In this document: positions 47,278 through 55,909 of the stretch, piece by piece
How the letters are laid out: each line of letters starts with the position of its first letter
How positions within the stretch are numbered: the first letter of the stretch is position 1
Source: Ferrovibrio sp.
Lineage (GTDB): Bacteria; Pseudomonadota; Alphaproteobacteria; Ferrovibrionales; Ferrovibrionaceae
Assembly (NCBI RefSeq): GCF_019636075.1
Contig: NZ_JAHBYG010000001.1
Coordinates: 180,596-244,595 of the forward strand
Reading direction: 5' to 3'
Length of the DNA stretch: 64,000 bases
Made by a program: the position numbers and the translations under genes
Notes under the pieces: model-generated
The model's database searches: none
Seen by the model: the letters and a program-made list of their open reading frames with translations, nothing else
Told to the model about the DNA's origin: nothing

Positions 47278-48231
47278 TCAGATCTTGATCCGTGGGTTCA
47301 GCAACCCATACAGCAAATCGGTGAGGAAATTGGTGGTGATGAACAAGGCGGCGAATACCGCCACGGCGGCCTGCACCTGCGGATAATCGCGCTGCAGGAT
47401 GGCATCCCAGATCATGGTGCCCACGCCGGCCCGGGCGAACACCACTTCAACGATCACTGCGCCGCCCAGCAATTGCCCCATGGTGAGGCCGATCACGGTG
47501 ACGACAGGCAGCAGCGCATTGCGCAGGGCATGTTTCACGATCACCACGCCCTCGCGCAGGCCCTTGGCGCGCGCGGTGCGCACATATTCGCGGCCCAGCA
47601 CTTCCAGCATGCTGGAGCGGGTGAGGCGAGTGACGAGGCCGAGGAAACCGGCCGCCAGCGTGAGGGCCGGCAGCACCAGATGATGCAGGATCGAAAGCGG
47701 GTCGCCGGCATCGCCGGTGCCGAAGATCGGAAACCAGTCGAGCCAATAAGACAACACCAGCAACAGCAGCAGGCCGAGCCAGAATTGCGGCATCGACATC
47801 AGCAGGAATACCGCTACCGATACGCCGTAATCCACCCAGCTATCGCGGCGCACCGCACTCAGCACGCCGGCCGGCAGGCTGATGCCGATGATGATGACAA
47901 TGGCCATGCCGCACAGCATCAGCGTATCGGGCAGGGCTTCCAGCACGCGGTCCAGCGCAGGCGTTTTGCTGACGATGGAATTGCCCCAATTGCCGGTAAG
48001 GAAATCGCGCAGGTAAAGGCCGTATTGCACCCAGATCGGCTGATCAAGGCCAAGCTCATGGCGCATGCGCGCCAGATCCACGGCAGTGGCATCGGCGCCA
48101 AGCATCGCCTGCGCGGGATCGCCTGGGATCATGCGCAACAGCAGGAACAGGATCGTAACCGCCCCGATAAGGGTCGGCACAGCCTGGAAAATAAAGCGCG
48201 TCAAAAGGCCCATGATCCGTCTATATACCAT
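47278..48231 (-). CDS. Peptide-type ABC importer permease (DppB-like)
   Basis: 317 residues, six membrane segments. RMIPGDPAQAMLGADAT, PALTLAAGFLGLVTRLTRSSMLEVLGREYVRTARAKGL (EAA loop) and DYPQVQAAVAVFA are family features. The first ATG (48231) abuts a strong hairpin; ATG 48213 is an alternative start with six fewer residues. No convincing Shine-Dalgarno sequence is seen for either. Confidence 0.92.
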   Translation of the reverse strand: MVYRRIMGLLTRFIFQAVPTLIGAVTILFLLLRMIPGDPAQAMLGADATAVDLARMRHELGLDQPIWVQYGLYLRDFLTGNWGNSIVSKTPALDRVLEALPDTLMLCGMAIVIIIGISLPAGVLSAVRRDSWVDYGVSVAVFLLMSMPQFWLGLLLLLVLSYWLDWFPIFGTGDAGDPLSILHHLVLPALTLAAGFLGLVTRLTRSSMLEVLGREYVRTARAKGLREGVVIVKHALRNALLPVVTVIGLTMGQLLGGAVIVEVVFARAGVGTMIWDAILQRDYPQVQAAVAVFAALFITTNFLTDLLYGLLNPRIKI

Positions 48232-48232
48232 G

Positions 48233-48264
48233 AAGAGCCATGGCCCGGCGGGGCCATGGCTCTT
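48233..48264 (-). promoter_or_regulatory. Strong intercistronic hairpin between binding-protein and permease genes
   Basis: AGAGCCATGGCCC (48234-48246) pairs exactly with GGGCCATGGCTCT (48251-48263) around a 4-nt loop; one more A-T pair extends it. It lies 21 bp after the binding-protein stop and touches the DppB start. No long T-run follows on the minus strand. Such hairpins usually stabilise the binding-protein mRNA and lower permease expression by partial termination or processing. Confidence 0.75.
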
Positions 48265-48285
48265 TGCGGGGGAGGCGTGTCTCGA

Positions 48286-49839
48286 TTATTTCTCGATGGA
48301 CGCCATTTCGAGCGCCGGGGCATTTTCCGGCACGCGATAGGTGGAGAGGTTCTTCACGTAGTTCTGCACCACGTAGGTGTTGAGTTCCAGCGTAAGCGGA
48401 ATCGCCGGGCTATCCTCGGCGATGCGCTTCAGCGCTTCGGCATAGATCGCCGCGCGTTCCTTGTCGTCGAAGGTCACGCGGGCCTTGTCGATCAGGTCGT
48501 CGGCACCGGCATAGAAGGCGCAATTGGTGCCCTTCGGCGGATGGTTCGACGAGTGATAGCTCGGGAACAGGAAGGCATCGGCGGCCGGGGCGCGGAAATG
48601 CGCATTCCAGATGATGTCGTGGTCCGACTGGCCCAGCGAGCGGAACCAGGTCGGCCGGTCGATCAGCTTGATCTCAAGCGTGATGCCGACCTGCTTCAAC
48701 TGCGCCTGGATCATCACCGCTTCGCGCTGATAGGTGGTGGGCACGGTGAGGGTGCATTTCAGATCCTTCACGCCGGCATCGGCCAGCAGCTTCTTGGCCT
48801 TTTCCGGGTTGTAATCGTAGCTCTTCACCTGGGTGTAGCCTTCCACGCCCGGCGGCATCACGGTATCCACCACGCGGCCGCGCTGTGCATACACGGCGTC
48901 CACGATGGCCTTCTTGTTGATGGCATGCTGGAAGGCCTGGCGCACTTCCTTCTTGTCGAAGGGCGCCTTGCTCAGGTTGAAGGTGAGCAGGTACAGGCCG
49001 GTGGTGACGTTGGAGATCATCAGCCGCGACTTGTTGCTCTTGGCATAGCGGTCGGTGGCTTCGCGGTCGTTGATGTCGATCAGGTCCAACTGGCCGCGAT
49101 CGAAGGCCAGGGTGGCGGTGCCGCCCTCGCGGATCACCTTGAAGGTGATCTGTTCCAGCTTCGGCTTCGGGCCGAAAAACGCATCGTTGCGCTTCAGCAC
49201 GATTTCCTGATCCAGCACGGCCTTTTCCACCATGAAGGGGCCGGTGCCGATCACGGTCTTGCTGAATTCCTCGCCCTGCGCCTTGGCCGCGGCCTCAGAC
49301 ATCAGGAAGCCGCCGCGGAAAGTGGCCACGGCATGCGGGAACACCGCCGAGGGTTCCTTCAGGCGGAAGCGCACGGTGTAATCGTCAACCACTTCCACGC
49401 CGGCCACATCCTTGAACTGGCCGGCATTGCGCGACTTGGTTTCGGGATTGAGGATGCGCTCGATGGAGAACTTCACATCCTTGGCGGTGAATTTGCCATA
49501 GCCGCGATGCCACTGCACATCCTGGCGCAGCTTGAAGGTATAGGTCTTGCCGCCATCGCTCACCTCGAAGCCGGTGGCAAGATCGGGCTGCAGCGCGAAA
49601 TTCTCGCCGGCGGCATAACGCAGCAGGGCGTTGCTGATCAGGATGGCCACGCGGCCTTCATCGCCGGCCGAAATCTGGTGCGCCGGATCCAGCGAGTTGA
49701 GCGCGCCGCTCTGCACCACCAGATGCTGCGGCGCATTGGCTGCGAAAACGTCGATGGGCAGGCCCAGTGTAAGCATGCCGGCACCCGCGCCGGCCCCGGC
49801 AGCGGTGCGGAACAATTGACGACGGCTGAGTTCGGTCAT
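48286..49839 (-). CDS. Peptide-type ABC importer substrate-binding protein (Tat-exported)
   Basis: 517 residues, SBP_bac_5 family. The N-terminus MTELSRRQLFRTAAG carries a twin-arginine motif (SRRQLF) with an Ala/Gly core and a cleavage site near VFAANA, so it should be folded before export by Tat. The domain shows ENFALQPDLATGFEVSDGGKTYTFKLRQDVQWHRG and FDKKEVRQAFQHAINKKAIVDAVY. It delivers substrate to DppBC. AAGGGGAAACAC precedes the ATG. Operator site B lies 150 bp upstream. Confidence 0.93.
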   Translation of the reverse strand: MTELSRRQLFRTAAGAGAGAGMLTLGLPIDVFAANAPQHLVVQSGALNSLDPAHQISAGDEGRVAILISNALLRYAAGENFALQPDLATGFEVSDGGKTYTFKLRQDVQWHRGYGKFTAKDVKFSIERILNPETKSRNAGQFKDVAGVEVVDDYTVRFRLKEPSAVFPHAVATFRGGFLMSEAAAKAQGEEFSKTVIGTGPFMVEKAVLDQEIVLKRNDAFFGPKPKLEQITFKVIREGGTATLAFDRGQLDLIDINDREATDRYAKSNKSRLMISNVTTGLYLLTFNLSKAPFDKKEVRQAFQHAINKKAIVDAVYAQRGRVVDTVMPPGVEGYTQVKSYDYNPEKAKKLLADAGVKDLKCTLTVPTTYQREAVMIQAQLKQVGITLEIKLIDRPTWFRSLGQSDHDIIWNAHFRAPAADAFLFPSYHSSNHPPKGTNCAFYAGADDLIDKARVTFDDKERAAIYAEALKRIAEDSPAIPLTLELNTYVVQNYVKNLSTYRVPENAPALEMASIEK

Positions 49840-50163
49840 GTGTTTCCCCTTGGTCCCTAGATTTCAGGAATGCCGATCAACCCGGCCCGGCGGCAGGGCG
49901 GGCAGGTTGGTCTGTTGTGAGTTTTTGTGAATCGGCCCTGTGGCATTTTCCGCCACGGCCGCTACGCGCCGCATGTTTCCACCCCTATAGTTAGTATGAT
50001 TATTAATTCAAATTGGCCGAGCGCCCCTTGCTTGTCAAGCCAACATCGCATGCGGCAGCCGGTCGGGCGGCTGTAACGCGCCAATCGGTAAGAGAATCCC
50101 GAAAGAGTGGCCGCACACGCGCAAAGCGCTCGGATTTCGCGTGCCGCGCGATTGGGCGCGGAA
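49840..50163. other. Promoter region of the ABC importer operon; no gene
   Basis: 324 bp between the binding-protein start and the MarR stop, both on the minus strand. It holds operator site B at 49989-50007. The stretch from about 50020 to 50160 has no recognisable coding or structured element. Confidence 0.6.
49989..50007. promoter_or_regulatory. Shared 19-bp operator, site B (ABC importer promoter)
   Basis: AGTTAGTATGATTATTAAT on the plus strand. It matches sites A and C at the first ten positions and the last four; dyad TTAGT-N6-ATTAA has one mismatch. It lies 150 bp upstream of the binding-protein start. Confidence 0.7.
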
Positions 50164-50643
50164 TCAGGGTTTGCTTTTGCCGCGCACCATGGCCGCATCT
50201 TCCGCACCGATCAGCTTGCGCAGCAGATGCAGCAGGGATTTGCGTTCGGACGGATTGAGATTGGCCAGCAGGTCGCGCTGCGAAAGCTTCACGGTATCCT
50301 GCATGTCGATCAGCAATTGCTGCCCGGCCGGGCTGAGCACCAGCACACGGGCGCGCTTGTCGTGCTGCGATTTTTCGCGCCGCAGCAAGCCGCGCGCTTC
50401 CAGCCGGCTGATGATGCTGCCGGTGGTCACCTTGTCCAGCGCGATCAGGCTGGCCAGGGTTACCTGGTCGATACCGGGATGCTTGAACAGCGCGGTCATC
50501 ACCACATGCTGCGGCGCGGTGATGCCGAAGCGCGAAGCCGGTCCCTCGAATACCGCCACGGATTTCTGATGCGCACGGCGGATCAGATGGCCGGGTTTCT
50601 CCAGCAGGTCTGCAATGACCGTCGGCTTCTGCTTGCTTTTCAT
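50164..50643 (-). CDS. MarR-family transcriptional regulator
   Basis: 159 residues. Winged helix of MarR type: GITAPQHVVMTALFKHPGIDQVTLASLIALDKVTTGSIISRLEARGLLRREKSQHDKRARVLVLSPAG, with the D-x-R wing (DKRARV). N- and C-terminal helices form the dimer interface. MarR proteins normally repress nearby catabolic or efflux genes and let go on binding a small phenolic or acyl ligand. It lies inside the cluster, between two of the three shared palindromes, and is the best candidate to bind them. It is 113 bp downstream of, and codirectional with, the monooxygenase gene. Confidence 0.9.
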   Translation of the reverse strand: MKSKQKPTVIADLLEKPGHLIRRAHQKSVAVFEGPASRFGITAPQHVVMTALFKHPGIDQVTLASLIALDKVTTGSIISRLEARGLLRREKSQHDKRARVLVLSPAGQQLLIDMQDTVKLSQRDLLANLNPSERKSLLHLLRKLIGAEDAAMVRGKSKP

Positions 50644-50714
50644 TGTTCCTGCTCGTTGCGGCGATCCTCAAGCCAAGGCTAAAGGCAAATCGCCACACCG
50701 GCAAGCGAAAGCAG

Positions 50715-50758
50715 GCCGGCAAGCTGGGCTTGCCGGCAGCGGGCTGCAAACCCAGCTT
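50715..50758 (-). promoter_or_regulatory. Two overlapping, mutually exclusive hairpins between monooxygenase and MarR genes
   Basis: GCCGGCAAGC (50715-50724) pairs exactly with GCTTGCCGGC (50728-50737). Alternatively AAGCTGGG (50721-50728) pairs with CCCAGCTT (50751-50758), which includes the monooxygenase stop region. The shared segment allows only one at a time. No T-run follows on the minus strand, so they are more likely mRNA processing or partial-termination elements than a full terminator. Confidence 0.55.
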
Positions 50759-51932
50759 ATTCGGCGGCCACAGGTCGATAGCCATCGGGCACACGGTTTT
50801 TCAGATGCGGCATCACTTCGCGGGCGAAGAGTTCCATATTCTTCCGCGTCAGTTCCGCCGGCAGGGTGCCGAAATGCAGGCCGGCCATCACGATGTTGAA
50901 GCCGCCCTTATGCTGATATTCCTCCAGCTTGGCGCGCACTGTCGCCGGGCTGCCGCAGATGAAGGTGCCTTGCTCCATCAGGTCGTCGATGGTGCGCGCG
51001 CCGCCGGTGATGGTCTGCTTGGCGGCCATCACGCCCTTCATCGATTGGATCGAGGTGTAGCCCGGCGGCAGCAGCATCTCTACCGGCATGCGCAGGAACT
51101 TGTTGACGAAGGCCTCCACATGGGGCTTTGCCTCGCGCTTGGCGATTTCGTCGGTTTCGGCCACATAGATTTTCACCGACCAGCCGAGTTGATCGGGGCT
51201 GGCTTCATAGCCCTGGCGGTTGGCTTCGTCGCGATAGGCCTGCATGTATTTGAACAAGGTGGCGGCCGGTGTGGCGGTCTGCAGGTAAACGTATTTGTGG
51301 TCCTTGGCCGCGGCGAATTCGATGGTTTCCTTCGAACCCTGCGAAGGCACCCAGATCGGCGGATGCGGCTTCTGGTAGGGGCGCGGCCACAGGTTCACAT
51401 AGGGGAAGTGATAATACTTGCCCTCATAGGCGAACGGGCCGGGCTTGGTCCAGGCCTGCACGATCAGGTCATGCGCCTCATGGAAGCGGGCATGGCTTTC
51501 GGTGGGGTTCACCGCCAGCGCATGGTATTCCGCGCCGATGCCGCGCACGAAGCCGGTGATGATGCGGCCCTTGGTGATGTTGTCGAGCACCGCGAATTCC
51601 TCGGCCACCGACAGCGGATTCGACAGCACCGGCAAAGCGCGGCCCAGGATGCAGATCTTGGCCTGCTTCACGCGGCGGGCCAGCATGCCGGCAAACACGT
51701 TGGGGCAGGGCATCATGCCATAGGCGGTCTGGTGATGCTCGTTCACGCTGATGCCTTCAAAGCCCAGCTCGTCGGCATATTCCAGTTCGTCGAGATAGCG
51801 GTTGTAGAGATCGGAACCCAGTTCGGGATCGTAATAGCTGTTGGGCAGCGTTACCCAGGCGGATTTATGCGTCTTGTCATAATCCAGATCCAGCGGCGCA
51901 TAGGGCATCAGGTGGAAGAAGAAGAAACGCAT
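50757..51932 (-). CDS. Luciferase-like (LLM class) flavin-dependent monooxygenase
   Basis: 391 residues from MRFFFFHLMPYAPLDLD, with GGAGGG upstream. The bacterial-luciferase TIM barrel shows GFEGISVNEHH, the LARRVKQAKICILGRALPVLSNPLSVAEEFAVLDNITKGRIITGFVRG core and WVPSQGSKETIEFAA. These enzymes use FMNH2 from a separate reductase and O2 to hydroxylate or ring-open substrates (Baeyer-Villiger or C-N/C-S cleavage). The flavin reductase gene is nearby, divergently placed. It overlaps the hydrolase stop by one base (TAATG). Confidence 0.9.
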   Translation of the reverse strand: MRFFFFHLMPYAPLDLDYDKTHKSAWVTLPNSYYDPELGSDLYNRYLDELEYADELGFEGISVNEHHQTAYGMMPCPNVFAGMLARRVKQAKICILGRALPVLSNPLSVAEEFAVLDNITKGRIITGFVRGIGAEYHALAVNPTESHARFHEAHDLIVQAWTKPGPFAYEGKYYHFPYVNLWPRPYQKPHPPIWVPSQGSKETIEFAAAKDHKYVYLQTATPAATLFKYMQAYRDEANRQGYEASPDQLGWSVKIYVAETDEIAKREAKPHVEAFVNKFLRMPVEMLLPPGYTSIQSMKGVMAAKQTITGGARTIDDLMEQGTFICGSPATVRAKLEEYQHKGGFNIVMAGLHFGTLPAELTRKNMELFAREVMPHLKNRVPDGYRPVAAE

Positions 51933-52762
51933 TACGCAGCCCTCCGGATGAAGCTTTCCAATGCCTTTGCAAAGGCTTCGGGCTGTTCCACCTGCGGCAG
52001 ATGCCCGCATTTATCGAAATATTGCACCTGCGCGCCGGGGATCAGCTCGGCAAAGCGCTCGGCATAGGCGGTGGGGATGTATTGATCCTGCTTGCCCCAG
52101 AAGATCGCGGTGGGCACATCGATGCGATGCAGCCATTTATGCAGATGCGGATCGTACAGGCGCGGCGCCCACGACATGCGGGCGGCGGCGAAGCGGTTTT
52201 TCATCTGCCGCTCAAGCTCTTCGTCGGAAACCGGCTGGCCCAGCATCTTTTCGGCCAGTGCCTGGTCGTGGAACAGCGCACGCGTGGCTTCTTCCTGCGT
52301 CCACAGGAAGGTATCGGGCCGTGCCAGCCCCTTGATATGCAGACCGGCCGCGCCGATCAGCGTGAGGCTGGCAAGCTTGGCGGTGCTGCGCACGGCGATC
52401 TCGGTAGCCAGCCAGCCGCCCAGCGACGAGCCGACCAGATGCACATGCTCCAGCTTCAGCGTCTTGATCAGGTCGAGATAGAAATAGGCCAGATCGTGGA
52501 TATTGTCCCACCAATCCGGGGCATCGCTGCGGCCGAAGCCGGGATGTTCGGGGGCGATGATCTCGTGGCTATCGGCCAGCTTGGCCATGAAGGGCAGCCA
52601 ATTGCCGCCGCCGCGCGCGCCATGCAGGAACAGCACCGGTTGCCCCTTGCCGCCACGCAGCAGAAAGGTCTTGCAGCCATCGATGGTGATGTATTCCTCA
52701 CGCGGTGCAACAGCTGCATCCGCCAAAGCCACAGTTTCCTGGGCCGCAGTTTCCCGGGCCAT
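51932..52762 (-). CDS. Alpha/beta hydrolase
   Basis: 276 residues from MARETAAQETVAL, with GGAGGGAAC before the ATG. Oxyanion region LFLHGARGGGNW, nucleophile elbow VGSSLGGW (Ser), Asp in WGKQDQYIP and His in CGHLPQVEQPE make a complete triad. The sequence resembles meta-cleavage-product and lactone/ester hydrolases. Coupled translation with the monooxygenase suggests it opens or cleaves that enzyme's product. First gene of the leftward operon from site C. Confidence 0.9.
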   Translation of the reverse strand: MARETAAQETVALADAAVAPREEYITIDGCKTFLLRGGKGQPVLFLHGARGGGNWLPFMAKLADSHEIIAPEHPGFGRSDAPDWWDNIHDLAYFYLDLIKTLKLEHVHLVGSSLGGWLATEIAVRSTAKLASLTLIGAAGLHIKGLARPDTFLWTQEEATRALFHDQALAEKMLGQPVSDEELERQMKNRFAAARMSWAPRLYDPHLHKWLHRIDVPTAIFWGKQDQYIPTAYAERFAELIPGAQVQYFDKCGHLPQVEQPEAFAKALESFIRRAA

Positions 52763-52854
52763 GTTCCCTCCGCAATACTGCATTCTTCTTGGCCGTTGGA
52801 TATTCGGTCAGGCCTGCGGAGTCAAGCAATAAAGATTGCATACGCACTAAAAAG

Positions 52855-52873
52855 AGTTAGTATGCTAACTAAT
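52855..52873. promoter_or_regulatory. Shared 19-bp operator, site C (divergent hydrolase / flavin reductase promoter)
   Basis: AGTTAGTATGCTAACTAAT. The dyad TTAGT-ATGCTA-ACTAA is perfect here, making this the best of the three sites. It lies 93 bp from the hydrolase start (52762) and 56 bp from the flavin reductase start (52929), so one bound dimer could control both directions. Confidence 0.75.
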
Positions 52874-52928
52874 AATGTGCAGCCGAAACGCCAAGGCGCG
52901 GCCGCAAAAAATATGGGTGGAGATAGCT

Positions 52929-53447
52929 ATGACCCTGATTTCCAGCGCGGATTTTAAAGCCGGCATGCGTCCTTTCGGCGCTGCGGTAAACATCATCACC
53001 ACTGCTGCCGGCGGGCAATTCCATGGCGTAACCGCCACGGCGGTCTGTTCGGTTTCGGCCGAACCGCCCTCGCTGCTGGTCTGCATCAACCGTTCCGCCA
53101 GCATTCACGATCCCGTGCGCGCGGCGCGGCATTTCTGCGTCAACCTGCTGGCTGCCGAACAGGTGGAGCTGGCCCGCCGATTCTCCAGTTCCGATGAGGC
53201 GGCACGCCGTCGCCGCTTCGAGGGGCTGGCGGTGCAAAGCCTGAAAACCGGCTCGCCGGTGCTGCCCGATGCGGTGGCGGCCTATGATTGCGAATTGGTG
53301 GAAACCGTTGAATCCGCCACGCACACGATTTTCATCGGGCTGGTGGCGGCGATGCGGCGGGCGCCGGGCAATGTGGATGCGCTGATGTATCGGGATGGCC
53401 AGTTCGGCGTCTGGTCGCCGCTGGCCAGCGCGCTCGCGGCGGAATAA
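52929..53447 (+). CDS. Flavin reductase-like FMN-binding protein (probable monooxygenase partner)
   Basis: 172 residues from [17 protein letters not shown], chosen because the first frame codon (52875) lies against the operator and GGTGGAGATAGCT precedes the later ATG. Fold signatures: [42 protein letters not shown] and [10 protein letters not shown]. This HpaC/flavin-reductase family supplies FMNH2 to two-component monooxygenases, here most likely the LLM enzyme. A second, less linked paralogue is at 62216-62710. Confidence 0.88.
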   Translation: MTLISSADFKAGMRPFGAAVNIITTAAGGQFHGVTATAVCSVSAEPPSLLVCINRSASIHDPVRAARHFCVNLLAAEQVELARRFSSSDEAARRRRFEGLAVQSLKTGSPVLPDAVAAYDCELVETVESATHTIFIGLVAAMRRAPGNVDALMYRDGQFGVWSPLASALAAE

Positions 53448-53490
53448 GTTTGCGGCAGAGCCGCTGATAAAAAAATCTGCATGGGGTGGA

Positions 53491-55092
53491 ATGGAAGCCT
53501 ACGATTTTATCCTGGTCGGCGCGGGCTCGGCCGGCTGTGTGCTCGCCAATCGCCTGACCGAGAATGGCCGGTATCGCGTGCTGCTGCTGGAAGCCGGCGG
53601 CTGGGATCGCAATCCCTGGATCAAGGTGCCGCTGGGCTTCGCGCGCAACGCCTATAATCCCAAGCTGGCCTGGCTGTTCGAGACCGAGCCGGTGCCGGGC
53701 ATGAATGGCCGCCGTATCATCTGGCCGCGCGGGCGCGGCATCGGCGGTTCCAGCGCCATCAATGCCATGATCTATGTGCGCGGCCAGAAGCAGGATTACG
53801 ATGGCTGGGAAGCCATGGGCAATCCTGGCTGGGGCTTCGAGGAGATGCGCCGGATTTTTCGCAAGGCGGAAGGCTATACGGGTCAGCATCCCGGCGATTA
53901 CGGCACGATGGGCCCGTTGGGCCTGAGCGATCCGCCCATGCAGCATCCGCTGCATGATGCCTTCTTCGCCGCGGGCGCCGAGCTGGGTTTGCCTTTCTCG
54001 CCCAATTTCAATGCCGGCGACCAGACCGGCGTGGGGCGCTATCAGCTTACCACGCGCAATGGTCAGCGCAGCAGCGCGGCCGCAGCCTATCTGCATCCGG
54101 TGCGCGGGCGTGGCAATCTGGACATCCGCTGCGGTGCCAGCGTGCAGAATCTGCGGATCGAGCAGGGCCGCGTCACCGGTCTGCGATATCGCTGGCGCGA
54201 TGGGCTGCATGAAGCGATTGCCGGCCGCGAGGTGATCCTGGCCGCCGGTGCCATCCATTCGCCGCAGTTGCTGATGCTGTCTGGCATCGGGCCGGCGGCG
54301 CAATTGCAGGCGCATGGCATTGCCGTGCAGCAGGATCTGCCGGGCATCGGCGAAAACCTGATGGATCATGTGAATACCCGTATCGTCTATCGCTGCCCGC
54401 CGCATGCCTCGCTGAATGGTTTTCGCCGTTCGCCCTGGCGCCAGGCCCTGGCCGGCCTGCGGTATCTGGTGGATCGCGGCGGATTGCTGGCGGGCGGCCC
54501 GATGACCATCGGCGGTTTCGCGGCCTGCCTGCCGGGATCGAAAACCCCGGATGTGCAATTCCATTGCATGGCTTTCAGCGCCAATGCCACGGCCGGCGGC
54601 GTGCATGATTATCCCGGCTTCACCATCGCCTGCGTGCCCAACCGGCCGGAAAGCCGGGGCTGGCTGCGGCTGCGTTCGGCCGATCCGGATGATGCGCCAT
54701 TGTTGCAGCCGAATTATCTGGCCACCGATGCCGATTGCGCCGCCATCGTGGCGGGTCTGAAAACCGCGCGTGCTTTCGGTCGCAGCCGGGCGCTGGCTGG
54801 CTTTGCATTGGAAGAAACCATACCCGGGCCGGAAGCCGGCGATGATGCTGCCTTGCTGCAATATGCCCGCGAGAAAGCCGGCACGGCGTTTCATGCATCC
54901 GGCACTTGCCGTATGGGGCCGGCGGCGGAAAGGATGAATGTGGTGGATGCGCGGCTGCGGCTGCATGGCCTGGGCGGCTTGCGGATTGCCGATGCTTCCA
55001 TTCTGCCCAGCATGGTTTCGGGCAACACCAATGCGATTGCCATCGCCATCGGCGAAAAGGCGGCGGAGCTGATTCTGGAGGATGCGCAATGA
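53491..55092 (+). CDS. GMC family FAD oxidoreductase (choline/alcohol dehydrogenase type)
   Basis: 533 residues from [25 protein letters not shown] signatures: GxGxxG near residue 10, [22 protein letters not shown] (GMC-1), [17 protein letters not shown] (GMC-2), and the catalytic C-terminal [11 protein letters not shown]is with [17 protein letters not shown]. It should oxidise a primary alcohol to an aldehyde or acid. GGGGTGGA precedes the ATG and the stop overlaps the next gene (ATGA). Confidence 0.92.
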   Translation: MEAYDFILVGAGSAGCVLANRLTENGRYRVLLLEAGGWDRNPWIKVPLGFARNAYNPKLAWLFETEPVPGMNGRRIIWPRGRGIGGSSAINAMIYVRGQKQDYDGWEAMGNPGWGFEEMRRIFRKAEGYTGQHPGDYGTMGPLGLSDPPMQHPLHDAFFAAGAELGLPFSPNFNAGDQTGVGRYQLTTRNGQRSSAAAAYLHPVRGRGNLDIRCGASVQNLRIEQGRVTGLRYRWRDGLHEAIAGREVILAAGAIHSPQLLMLSGIGPAAQLQAHGIAVQQDLPGIGENLMDHVNTRIVYRCPPHASLNGFRRSPWRQALAGLRYLVDRGGLLAGGPMTIGGFAACLPGSKTPDVQFHCMAFSANATAGGVHDYPGFTIACVPNRPESRGWLRLRSADPDDAPLLQPNYLATDADCAAIVAGLKTARAFGRSRALAGFALEETIPGPEAGDDAALLQYAREKAGTAFHASGTCRMGPAAERMNVVDARLRLHGLGGLRIADASILPSMVSGNTNAIAIAIGEKAAELILEDAQ

Positions 55093-55802
55093 ACGAGATC
55101 GCGTTGGTGACGGGTGCCAGCCGTGGCATCGGCCGCAGCATCGCGCAGCATCTGCAAGCTGCCGGCTATCGTGTGATCGGCGCGGCGCGCAAGCTGCCTG
55201 CCGATCCGCCAAGCGGCATCGACATGCAGGTTTGCGATATCGCCGATGCCGCCAGCGTGGCGGCGTTGTTCGAGTATGTGCGGCGGCAATATGGCCAGTT
55301 GCATGTATTGGTGAACAATGCCGCGATTGCCGGCGGTGCGCCGTTCGGCAGCGATGCGGAAGCGGCCGAATGGGCGCCGATGATCGCTACCAATCTCACC
55401 GGCACCTGGGCCTGCAGCCGCGCGGCGCGCGATTTGCTGGTGGATGGCCGTGGCCGGGTGATCAACATCGCGTCCGTGCTGGGCCTGCGCGGGGTGGCCG
55501 ACCAATTGGCTTATTGCGCCAGCAAACACGGCGTGGTTGGGCTTACCCGTGCCCTGGCCCGGGCGCTCGGCTCACGCGGCATCACCGCCAATGTGATCTG
55601 CCCGGGCTGGGTGGATACCGAAATGGCGCGCGGCCGGCTGCAGGATCTGGGCCTGACCGCCAGCCATGCCACCGCGATGATTCCCACCGGGCGGATGACC
55701 GAGGAGGCCGAGGTGGCGGCATTGGTGGCTTTCCTGGCCAGCCCGGCGGCCGGCAATCTGAACGGCCAAGCCATCGGCCTGGAAGGCGGTATGCTGGCAT
55801 AA
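55089..55802 (+). CDS. Short-chain dehydrogenase/reductase (cluster SDR 2)
   Basis: 237 residues starting inside the GMC stop. Cofactor loop [13 protein letters not shown] pocket, [10 protein letters not shown], catalytic Ser near NIASVLG and YCASK. The C-terminus [13 protein letters not shown] is normal. It belongs to the flavin reductase-GMC-SDR transcript. Substrate unknown. An AT-rich stretch (55803-55909) follows. Confidence 0.9.
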   Translation: MNEIALVTGASRGIGRSIAQHLQAAGYRVIGAARKLPADPPSGIDMQVCDIADAASVAALFEYVRRQYGQLHVLVNNAAIAGGAPFGSDAEAAEWAPMIATNLTGTWACSRAARDLLVDGRGRVINIASVLGLRGVADQLAYCASKHGVVGLTRALARALGSRGITANVICPGWVDTEMARGRLQDLGLTASHATAMIPTGRMTEEAEVAALVAFLASPAAGNLNGQAIGLEGGMLA

Positions 55803-55909
55803 AACACTATTACAATGTTGTATATTTTATTTTACTAAAAAAATTGACATTATTATTTTTAATATATATTCATATTGTAGAATAGTTCCTCGCCATTGAG
55901 GTCGGCATC

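Noticed and set aside
47128..49860. 910-codon open frame on the plus strand opposite the ABC permease and binding-protein genes
   Set aside because: Shadow of the minus-strand importer genes, which have clear motifs and a Tat signal.
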